This document shows, piece by piece, positions 39,700 to 49,399 of a stretch of DNA of 64,000 bases (its first letter is position 1; the number at the start of each line of letters is the position of its first letter). Source of the stretch: Quillaja saponaria. Lineage: Eukaryota; Streptophyta; Magnoliopsida; Fabales; Quillajaceae. The stretch covers positions 682,001 through 746,000 of the forward strand of contig CM055611.1 of NCBI GenBank assembly GCA_029379385.1, given 5' to 3'. The position numbers and the translations under genes are program-made. The notes under the pieces were generated by a model, which ran no database searches, was not told where the DNA came from, and saw only the letters and a list, made by a program, of their open reading frames with translations.

Positions 39700-40190
39700 C
39701 TATTTCCTAGATTCACCTGCCATCTATTTGCAGGCTTGTTCCTCGTCTCAATTGAATCTTGCGGTCGAGGCTAAATATGGATGCCATTATCATTTACAGA
39801 CTCCCCAACTTCGAACCTATCATTTCTCCTAACTTTGAACAAAGGTCCAAGTCCCTGTAGATCAGGTTCCGGACTATATCCAATAGGCCGTTTGAATTTA
39901 TCCATTCTTGCTCTGCCTCCTTTGCAGCCTCTTCAGTTTTGCTACAGCAGTTTCAACTTCTGCATCTGCAGCTGCCTTTTGCTATGGCAGTTTCAACTTC
40001 TGCAACTGCTTGGGCTGCTGCTGCTGTTGCAGCAGCAGCAACCGCTTGTGGAGTCATAGTCCCTTGTAAGGATGTTGGAGACATTCTTTTCAGAATATGG
40101 AAACACCCGCTGCCGTCCACCCATCAGTATCATGGATGGGTTTCTTATTTTGTCAGAAAATGCTGGAGTAGGTGATCCTATACCTGCATT
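39700..40190 (-). pseudogene. gene fragment with Ala-rich helical coding signature (unrecognised)
   Basis: This stretch is less AT-rich than its surroundings and reads as exon-like on the minus strand. One frame gives MSPTSLQGTMTPQAVAAAAT and more Ala with AVAEVETAIAK (about 40090-39975). After a frame change, AVAKTEEAAKEAEQEWINS and GLLDIVRNLIYRDL follow (about 39950-39850). The repeated AxAEVETAxAK phrase suggests an Ala/Glu-rich alpha-helix. Frames change several times, so this is a decayed or spliced fragment rather than an intact gene. It recalls Ala/Glu-rich helices at the C-terminus of some plant MYB-type DNA-binding proteins, but I cannot assign it. Confidence 0.35.
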
Positions 40191-40486
40191 TAACCTATTA
40201 AAGAAAAAAAAAAAACATTATCTACAACAATCTCTACTTAAATTAACTAATTTTACTACACACACAATATGTAAGCACGTCTCTCTTTATATAGTTCAAG
40301 TGCTTATTAAATTAGGTTAATTATTGGGCGAAAACTAACAATTATTTATTTCAGGTATATCATTAAAATTAAGCAATAATTGTAGCAAGGTTAGAATAAT
40401 TGCTAATACATGAATTGAAATCTCAAATAACTGTAGCAATAACTCAACGTTTTTTTGTTCTTGAGGAATTTAGTTCTCATTACCTC

Positions 40487-40720
40487 TGTTACATCCAAGT
40501 AATGATTAGAATATTTTTTAAAGTGGGATTTAATTAGTATGGAGATAACTGACTGGACCGGGAGGGGGAAAGATCTATTTTGGACAGTATAAAAAGTGTT
40601 AGTTTTAGAACAATTCTTATGTTTCAATGCTCAGGAGATTTAGTTTATAATGGTAATGACATACTCAAAAGATTTAGTTTACAATGGAAATAACATATAC
40701 AAAAGCTACACTGAAGTAAA
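40487..40720 (+). repeat. left LTR of the second copia element
   Basis: From about tgttacatccaagtaatga to aagctacactgaagtaaat. Shares blocks such as gtgggatttaattagtat, agatctattttg and agttttagaacaattctt with 44166-44400. Ends are approximate because the termini have decayed. It contains a short internal duplication around gatttagttta. Confidence 0.75.
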
Positions 40721-41554
40721 TATTTTCTCATGAAACCTTTGAAGGCATTGATATATTTAAAGTTTGTTGGACTTATTAAATATATTTTGTTGATGGGTTT
40801 AAGTTATAATCTATAATATTGTTATGTTAGTTGAAATCCTTGATACATCCCAAATTAGGGCAAGACTTACAAAAATGATTCTTAATTCTTTTTTATGGCA
40901 TCCTAATCTAGGACATTTGAATTTTCAATCTATAAATTTTATGAGTAAAAATGGATATATTTTTTGCAAGCATAGTGTCATAAAGATAAATGCGAGATTT
41001 GCATTCAAGCAAATATGACCAAGAAACATTTTTCAATAGTTGAAAGAAAATTTGAATTATTAGATTTAGTGCATTCTGATATTTGTGAATTAAATGGACA
41101 ATTACCCAGAAGAGGTAAAAGATATTTTATAATCTTTATAAATAATTACTCAAGAATTACATATGTCTATTTAACTAGAACCAAAGATGAAGCTTTTCAA
41201 AAGTTTAAGGAATATAAATCTGCTGTGAAAAATTAATATTCAAAGAAAATTAAAATTTTTCATAGTTATAGAGGGGGAAAGTATTTTTCAGATGCCTTTA
41301 CTATTTTTTTTGTGAAGAACATAATATAGTACATGAGAAAAGTGCTCCTTAGATACCACAACAGAATGGTTTGGTAGAAAGTAAGAATAGAACTTTGGTT
41401 GACATGACAAATACAATGCTTTGAATGTTAATTTGCCATATATAATTTGTGGGGGGAAGCATTGTTAAATGCATGTTCTATCAATAATAGGACGCCTTTA
41501 AAGAAATTGCATATTTCTCCTTATGAATTATGGAATAATAAGAGGCCGAATTTA

Positions 41555-42147
41555 TAGGCTTGTGCACCAAGTCGGATTTGAGGGAATTTGAAGCTGACCT
41601 GACCAAGTCGGGTTCAGAAATACAAAACCCGACCGAGCTTGAACATGGTGGAACCCAACCGAATTGCAGTCCATCTGGTTGAATCGGTTCAGTGGTCTAG
41701 TTTGGTGGTCAAGTTCAGAAGATTGGACTGGGCATATTCATTTTTGGCCCACAATCAAAATTAAGCTTTATTTTTTTTTCTTTCTCTTTTTGTCTTACTT
41801 TTGGAACTTTTTAATGAGTTAGAGTTATATTTATAATAAACAATTACAAGCCTGTAATCGCCATCGACAAACAAACCAAATTAAAACCAGTGAGGGATGG
41901 ATGAGTAACCAAGTGAAGTATAGGTCATGGGCGAAGGGTATTAGGCTTCTTGATTAGGGAAAAAATTGGGCTAGTTACTGCATTTTTTTTCCTTTTGTGA
42001 TCGGGTTCGGCTTTCTAGTCAGCTTTTCAAATGTATTCAAAGCCGTTGGGTTTAACATTTCAAAACACGACCTTCACAAATTGTACAAAAAACCGACCCT
42101 AGCTGACTAAGTTCGGGTCGGTTTTGAGTCTGACTGCACAGGCCCTA
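41555..42147 (+). mobile_element. non-autonomous hAT-like DNA transposon nested in the copia element
   Basis: A 593-bp block interrupts the copia integrase-tail frame: NKRPNL before it, HLNYFKIWGC after it. Termini are taggcttgtgca and tgcacaggcccta, an imperfect inverted repeat. The interior is rich in gggttcgg and gaccgag-like words typical of plant hAT derivatives. It has no transposase. An 8-bp target duplication is not clear, so the superfamily is an inference from termini and composition. Confidence 0.65.
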
Positions 42148-44165
42148 CTCACTTGAACTATTTTAAAATATGGGGTTGTATAATTTTTTATAAAATACCT
42201 TCCCCATAATAGCAAAGTTGGGTCCTAGAAGTGCCGAAAGCCTTTTTGTTGGATATGCACAACATTCTAAAGCATATAGACTTTTAGATTTACAATCTAA
42301 TGTATATCATAGTAGAATCCATACATGTTGAGTTTGTTGAAAATAAATTTTTGTGTGATTCTTTTGATTTCACTTTTAGAGAATCTAATCAGAATTATGT
42401 AGATTCAAATTCTATTACTCCTCATAGTATGATACATGCTAAAAGAATCAATGATCATGCATTTATTAAGCTAAGAAGGAGTCAAAGAACTAAAAAAAAA
42501 AAGACACCTAGGTTCTGATTTTATTGATTCTCAGTTTATTATTTTCCTTGTTGAAGGAAATAGAATTGCAACTTTTAATAAAATACCCATGCTATTTAAT
42601 GTTGAAGATGATCTTAAAACCTTAAAAGAATTAATGTTTTATAGAGATGTAGCTTTCTAGAAACAAGTTGTAAATGATGAAATAGACTTTATTATGTCCA
42701 GATTTTAGTTGATTTGCCACATGGGTCAAAACCAATTGGTTGCAAATGGAATTTTAGAAGAAAGTACAATACAAATGGCACAGTGCAAGCCTTTGAAGCA
42801 AGTAGTCACAAAAGGTTTTTCTCGAAAGAATGTATTGACTATTTTGATGCTTATGCTTCAGTAGTTTATGAGTACTTTTGGTTTTAGCATCCATTTATCA
42901 ATTACATGTGCACCAAATGGATGTTAAAACAACATTTTTGAATGCAGATCTGAAGGAAGAAGTATACATGCAACAACCTGAAAGATTATGCTTCCCGACA
43001 ATGAAGCTAAAGTATGTAAATTAGTAAAATCTCTTTAATTATGGCTTAAAACAAGATCCAAAGTAATGACATGAGAAATTTGATATTGTTATTCTAAATA
43101 ATAGTATTTCTAATAATGCTGACAAAATGTATTTATACTAAATTTACAAAATATTATGTTGTTATTGTATGTCTTTATGTTGATGATATATTTATATTTG
43201 ACATTAACATGCTGGGAGTTAAAGAGACAAAAAAATATATAACTTCAGTATTCAAGATGAAAGATCTTAATGAATTAGATACTATTTAGGAATAAAATCT
43301 AAAAGATATAATGGGGGGTTTTCTGTTAAGTCAATCACATTATATTGATAAAATGCTTGAGAATTTAATAAACTTGGAATTAACGAAGCAATCACTTCTT
43401 ATGATTCCAGTACGAAGTTAACAGAAAATCTTAATATACCTGTAGCACAACTTGAATATGCAAGTGCTATTGGAAGTGTTATGTATGCAATGCATTATAT
43501 TAAACCATATATAGCATTTATTGTGTAAACTGTCCAGATACACACATAATCCTAGTTGTGATTATTGGAAAGCCATGACTAGAATTTTGGATATCTTAAC
43601 AGAACTAGATATTTAGCACTTTGTTATAATGGATATCCTGTCGTGTTAAAAGGATACACTGATGCAAGTTGGATAACAAGTAGAGGTGATAATAAATCCA
43701 TTTCAAGATGAATTTTTACACTAGGTGGTGTAACTATAAGTTGGGTATCAAAAAACAGACTTGTATTACTCACTCAACAATGGAATCAGAATTTGTAACA
43801 TTAGCAGCTGCTGGAAAGGAAACATAATGGTTAAGAAATATGCTTCTGGACATAGTGTTGTGGCCACAACCAGAGTGATTTCTTTATATATAGTGACACA
43901 ACTATGTCTAAAACTTACAGTAATATCTAAATGATGTGCCAAGATTATGTTAGATAATTGATTTCTTCAATTATTTATGTTAGATTTAATGATAATTTAG
44001 TAGATCATCTCATAAATGGATTGCCAAGAGATAAAATTAATATAACATCTAGTGAGACGAGGTTGAAATCCTTTCATTAAAGACGTCAATAATGGGACAA
44101 AAATACTTATAACTTTTAAAGGAGATAACAATAACTAAGATGAGACTTAAACCTCCCAGCACCTA

Positions 44166-44400
44166 CATTACAGCCAAGTAATGACTGGAAATTTTTTTAA
44201 AAGTGGGATTTAATTAGTATGAAGATAACTGACCTGCCCTATTGATTAAAATAAAAAAACTAAGGGAAGGGAGAGGGAAAAGATCTATTTTGAGCAGTAT
44301 AAGAAGAGTTAGTTTTAGAACAATTCTTATGTTTCAATGCTCATGAGATTTAGTTTATAATGGTAATGACATATCAAAAGCTACACTTAAGTAAATAATT
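44166..44400 (+). repeat. right LTR of the second copia element
   Basis: A diverged partner of 40487-40720, starting near cattacagccaagtaatgac and ending near ctacacttaagtaaat. It carries an extra segment around 44238-44270 (ctattgattaaaataaaaa) that is absent from the left LTR. Confidence 0.75.
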
Positions 44401-45343
44401 TGATTTATAATTTACTTAATATATTGTGTTAAATAGATTTTAACTTGAGTCCCACATTGAAGAGCCCTTCATGAAGATTTACCATGTTTTAGATTCAACT
44501 CTGGCACCAATTTCAAAGCCAAGCCCAAACGATTCTAAAGAAGTCAGGTGGCTTGGGAGTGGAGTTCAGAAGAGTTATCGTGGAGGTGGACTCTCTCACC
44601 ACTTTGAATCTTGTACAGAAGAAAGGCATTAATTTTTCATCCGCAGTTTAATATTCTGGCTTAGGCCCGCGGTGTTACCAAAAACATAATATATTAATTA
44701 ATGTGATTATGAATACTAATAGCAAACGATTACTGTTTATGGTGAGGCAATGACATTAACACAGCCTCTTTCTTTAATCTTCAACACTGTAAAAGAGAAA
44801 GAAGAAAAGGGTGGTTAATGTTTTTTCAGCATAAGTATGCAAATTATTTAACATTAAAAGCACACAAAATTAAGTGAGATCCATAAATAGTAGGAAACAA
44901 AAACTCATTAACATCTGTTGGGTTTAATGGAAGTTGAAAAGTATCTAGTCCTCATTGTGTTTTGTCAGATGAAAGAGACAATGGACCTTGTCAGAAAGTT
45001 GCAATTTCATCACCTTATCTGAATTTCAGCCAGACAAATTGAAAGGTAAAATTTAATCCTATCAGCCAATCAGCTGTCTGTGATCTTATTTAGGTCCTAT
45101 GTATACACAAAATGAAGAATCCCATAACCACCATTAATGCAAGATGCTGTCTGTGTACATATCATTATCCCACTCAAATGGATACTGTTGAAATACGGTA
45201 TGGAGGTATATGGCTCTGTGAGTTGTCTCCTCGATTCTGATAACAATTTTGCTTATATGTACGGGTTGCTCTCAGGAAAATGTGGTTATATTTCTTCAGC
45301 TACCCTTATACATTTGTATAACTTAGCAACATAAGCACAAGAT
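44401..45343. other. intergenic, unassigned
   Basis: No coding signal. At 44450-44460 gtcccacattg resembles the plant snRNA upstream element (RTCCCACATCG), but no matching TATA spacing or snRNA follows. The stretch to about 44680 is relatively GC-rich and may be a transposon relic. Confidence 0.4.
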
Positions 45344-45715
45344 TAAAGGTGGAATTCGAAGTAAATAACTTCAAATAGGGAATTATTCGAATTCAAATAC
45401 TTATACGAACTTAATTTGAAATTTGAATTCAAATTGAATTTTGAACAATCGAATTCGAATAAAATTTTAAATATTCGAATGTTTAGGGTATTTTGATTAT
45501 AAAAAAATTATAAAAATATACTTTTTTTAAATAAAAACATATTATTTTGAATATTAATTTGAATTATTCGTCAAACATTGAATCGGATCATATATTATAC
45601 AAATTTCAAATTCAAATTCAAATATTGAGTAAAATTTGAATTCAAATTTGAAATTCAAAATTTTTAATTCAAGTCGAATTTAAATACAAATTATTTGATT
45701 CGGATACCATCTCTA
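45344..45715. mobile_element. gaattc-rich MITE, probably hAT type
   Basis: About 372 bp of gaattcgaat/caaatttgaattc words with no coding capacity. The ends taaaggtgg-aattcgaa and ttcggataccatctcta form an imperfect inverted repeat. Flanks acaagatt and ataagata agree at six of eight positions, which fits an aged 8-bp hAT target duplication. Confidence 0.65.
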
Positions 45716-45974
45716 ATAAGATAAAAAATTTAATGACAATTAACATCAATAAAACTAAACAGTGGGACTTAGTAGCAATTGAGAAATAATAAAACTAGAG
45801 GGCTACATTTATGCAATTGAACATTAAAATTTAATGGCCAGACTTAAATATAATGACAGTCACTTACTTAAAATTAAATAGTGATAGATGGCTAATTAAT
45901 GCCGTGTCCAAATCTTTCAAAGAAACTTTTAAGGTTGAGATTTTGTCAATTCTTTTTAAATTAAAAGTTATAAC

Positions 45975-47250
45975 CCTTTGAAGTTGGGTTGGACTTCTAC
46001 GTCAGTACTTTCTTTACGGAACTATTATTAAGTTAGTCTCATAATTAATTTAATTTTCTCAGTACTAGATAAGATGTTAATTATATTCTTGAATGTTACT
46101 ATCTCAAATAGCATACACTAGATCAAATTTTAATTCATATCATATAATTCGATGAAAATAACCCGTGAATGGTGAAATCAATTTTCTTTCTCCAACTAAT
46201 TTTTTTCTTGTTAAAATCATGGATTTTTACCTACATTATATCCCATATTAATAAGAGTGGAATTACAAATAGATGGGTTCATTGGACTGCTACGTTAGTC
46301 CCATCTGTTACGGAACTATGATTAAGGAAGTCTCATAATTAATTTAGGTTTATACTAGACAAGATGTTATATTCTTTAATGTTGCTATCTCAATCAGCTT
46401 ATCTAGAAATTTTTTTAAATAGTATCATATAATTCAACGAATAACTAGTGGAGAGTGAAATCAATTTTCTTCTCCAACAAATTTTTTTTTTTTTTTCTTG
46501 TTGAAATCATGGATTTTTACCCATATGACTTCCATGTTAATAAGAGATAGGATATTACAGAAAGCTAGGTTGGACTGTTAGGTCAGTTCCTTCTATTACG
46601 GAACTATAATTTAGTCTCATAATTAATTTAATTTTCTAAGATGTTTTATTTTTTAATGTTGCTATCTCAAAGAACATATCCTTTATAAAATTTAAATTGT
46701 ATCATCTAATTCAATAAATAATCAGTGAAGAGTGAAATCAATTGGATTTGACTGCAATGTTAGTCCCCTCTATTACGAATTATAATTAAATAAGTCTTGT
46801 AATCAATTAGTTTTCTACTGGACATGATGTTATATTCTTTAATGTTGCTATCTCAAACAGCATATACTAGGGAAAAAAAAAAATTAAATCGTATGATATA
46901 ATTCTATGAATAACCAGTGAAGAGAGAAATCAATTTTCTTTCTCCAACTAAATTTTTTCTTGTCGAAATCATAGATTTTTATTTATATGACTTTCATATT
47001 AATCAGAGATGGGATTACAGACAACTGAGTTGGACTGTTACGGAACTATAATTAAGTCTCTCTCATAATCAATTTAGTTTTCTAAGATGTTGTATTCTTT
47101 AATACTACTACCTCAAACAACATATACTAGAAATTTTAAATCGTATCTAATAATTCAATGAATAACCAGTGGAGGGTGAAATCAATTTTCTTTCTCCATC
47201 TAATTTTTTTCTTGTTGAAATCATGGATGTTTAACCATATTTTTTGTCCA
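45975..47250 (+). repeat. tandem array of five diverged units of about 290 bp
   Basis: Units repeat in fixed order: ttggact(g)..acggaacta, then gtctcataattaattta, agatgttatattctttaatgtt, catataattc.atgaataac, gaaatcaattttctttctcc, and cttgttgaaatcatggattttta. The first landmark falls near 45988, 46282, 46571, 46743 (with an altered form) and 47028. Spacings are about 294, 289, 172 and 286, so the third unit is truncated. No ORF is present. The array could be a small satellite seed, or stepwise duplication of one intergenic segment. Confidence 0.8.
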
Positions 47251-47930
47251 TAGATATTGCTTTATTATTATAGCCAGAAATCCATGGATTTGAATGTTAC
47301 TTGGAATAAAGATGAAAATCTCAATTCATGCTTACAGGTTAATTAATGACCTGTTAATATTTCCAAGAAGAATGAACTAAAAAGCAGGAGTTTCATCAGC
47401 CGCTGAAGAAAGAGCATACATTTGGTTTTTACTTCATCAAATTAGCAATACACGTATACGAGTTTTGATATGATTAGTAATATACTTCTTAATTGAGAAG
47501 AAACCAAGGACTACCGGAATCAAACGTTGGATAGGGGCAATGACTGTAAATGAAAATATCATCCTTCATCATTATTTTGGTGAATAAAGTGCTTGATAAT
47601 GATTAATCTTAAAACTTCACATTATATGATTATGACACAATTCAAATAATTTTGTCAATGTTTATCAACCACATGATATTGTTGAAAACTCACTCATCAT
47701 TCCAAACCACTCGCTGGCTGCATAAACGCCTATTTCTCTACATCTTTATCCTTAAATCTCAATGTTATATCTTGCCCAAAAAACAAAAAAAAAAACAAAA
47801 AGATTATGAATGACCATTTTATTTCCATACATGATTTTATAGAATGATCATTCTTTCGTTTCGTATATATTTAGCCTAGGAATGTTCATTCCATTTCGGC
47901 CATTTCATTCAATCTTCAAACCCCTAACAA

Positions 47931-49109
47931 TGATTTATTATTAGTAGACAACATGATATAATTCTTGTGCAGAAAATCAGTCACAATTATTGATCTTTCA
48001 AGCACAAAATTAAGCATAAAATTAACCATGAAATGACATAAGAAATCATTCATCAAATCAATTTCAATTATGCATATTTTTTTAATTATGTTAATGTTTT
48101 ATATAAATATATTGAGTTAATGTTGAATAAAATACAAACCCATTCAATATTCTAAAAAAACCTTCTATTTCAATTCAATACCTTTCTTAACATTGTATCA
48201 AAGCGAGTTTAATGTAAATCCTAGTTCTTCCATTCTGGCTTTCGCCTAATCTTCAATCATGAAAAAAGAAGAAGTATTTTTCTTGTACAATTGTCAAACA
48301 TAGATTATCTTTTCTTTTCTTTTTCTATAATAGCCATTACAAATTTGGGGTCATGATTCCATCTCCAATCTAAACGTAACGAATTGAAGCTCTTTTTCCA
48401 ATTTGGGGTCACGACAGCCATCTCCAATCTAAACAAAACAAAACATTTTTCTTCAATGCATTTCAAACAATCCCAATAGATCTTCTAAACTTTGTTTTCA
48501 CAACACCAAATACCAAAACACAGATTTTCTTTTGACATAAATTCCAGGCCTAATTGAATACTAAATCTCACCTTTTAAAATTGGTTTTTTCAACACCAAA
48601 AATACTAATATTCATCATTTTGATCTAAATCTTCTCTCATTTATGGAACTCAATAAGAATCGTATCTCTCTTATCAGATTTGGTTATTTCAACACTAAAT
48701 ATAGAAAACTTTCATTCTGATCTAAACTAACTTCTTTTCACAGTCACAATTCTTGATGGATTCATTTACATCCATCACCAAAACTTATGAATTTTGTTAC
48801 ATCCATCCACTAAACTTTTGATATGTTGTTACTATACATCCTCTAACACGGAGAGATAATAATAGCAGACATCATGCCATAATTCTTGCATAGAAAATCA
48901 TTGCACAAAATCAAACATGAAATCAACAATAAACCAAGCAAGAAATCAGTCTTCAAATCAACTACAATTATGCAGATTTCTTAATTAACTTTTCTTGTAA
49001 TTATATTTAATTTCAGTTAATGTATATGTGAACTAATGTTGAATAAACACAACTTTCCAATGCAATATCTAAACAAGCCTTCTATTCCAATTCAGTGCCT
49101 TTCTTAACA
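47931..49109 (+). mobile_element. TRIM-like small non-autonomous LTR element
   Basis: Direct repeats of about 260 bp (47931-48192 and about 48853-49109) flank about 660 bp with no coding capacity. Immediately after the left repeat, which ends ttaaca, lies ttgtatcaaagc. This is 10 of 12 identical to the initiator tRNA-Met primer site, in the correct place for a plus-oriented LTR element. Total length of about 1.2 kb, no gag or pol, and two LTRs define a terminal-repeat retrotransposon in miniature. The LTRs are well diverged and no 5-bp target duplication is evident, so the copy is old. Confidence 0.68.
48193..48204 (+). other. degenerate initiator tRNA-Met primer site of the TRIM-like element
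   Basis: ttgtatcaaagc compared with the canonical tggtatcagagc: two changes. It directly follows the left terminal repeat. Confidence 0.6.
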
Positions 49110-49233
49110 TCTATACTCACCTGCAATGTGGAGGTAGCTAGTAATTTGGATTGTCGGTCCAATAATTTCAAATCATCAATGAAAAGCTCGGTTTTTTGGT
49201 ACTTCCAATTGTATAAGGTGCAGTACTGGTCAT

Positions 49234-49389
49234 GATGGGGAAGACGGGCACATGAAGAACTAACTCACTGCAGATAACAGAATCTCTGGTTGGTGAAACT
49301 TACTTGACTACTTCAGAGAGTTAAAGAAAAATGTCTATGTATGATAGATTAAGCACATGAGGTAGTAATGCACGTGCCCTGCTTCTCCA
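49234..49389 (-). ncRNA. MIR164: MIR164 microRNA hairpin
   Basis: Mature miR164 guides cleavage of NAC transcription factor mRNAs of the CUC/NAM group. On the minus strand, 49389-49369 is an exact 21-nt match to the conserved miR164 (TGGAGAAGCAG, then GGCACGTGCA). On the same strand 49254-49234 reads CATGTGCCCGTCTTCCCCATC-type star sequence (first ten CATGTGCCCG, last five CCATC). Paired, the two strands leave 2-nt 3' overhangs on both sides, with a G:U pair and a small internal mismatch, as expected of a DCL1 product. The loop region is 114 nt. The right end of the TRIM-like element lies 124 bp beyond the star, on the downstream side. No protein gene overlaps. A TATA-like tttaaaaa on the minus strand near 49560 could serve transcription, but this is uncertain. 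Confidence 0.93.
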
Positions 49390-49399
49390 TCTTGCTCAA

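Larger units (their letters stand above)
40487..44400 (+). mobile_element. decayed Ty1/copia retrotransposon, lacking gag, with nested insertion
   Basis: Long terminal repeats of about 235 bp flank pol fragments in plus orientation. These are GAG-pre-integrase (LWHPNLGHLNFQSI, 40890s), integrase (LVHSDICELNG at 41070, then HSYRGGKYFSD and PQQNGLVESKNRT), the integrase tail, reverse transcriptase (WKWNFRRKYN, YVDDIFIF near 43175) and RNase H (GYTDASWITSRGDN near 43650). The pre-integrase fragment begins only about 100 bp after the left LTR, so gag and protease are deleted. Stops and frameshifts are numerous, and the LTRs differ by many changes and indels, so this is an old copy. The element is broken at 41555 by a second transposon. 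Confidence 0.88.

Noticed and set aside
44450..44460. gtcccacattg as a plant snRNA upstream element
   Set aside because: One mismatch to RTCCCACATCG, no TATA box at the required spacing and no snRNA sequence after it. The word is also common in plant LTRs.
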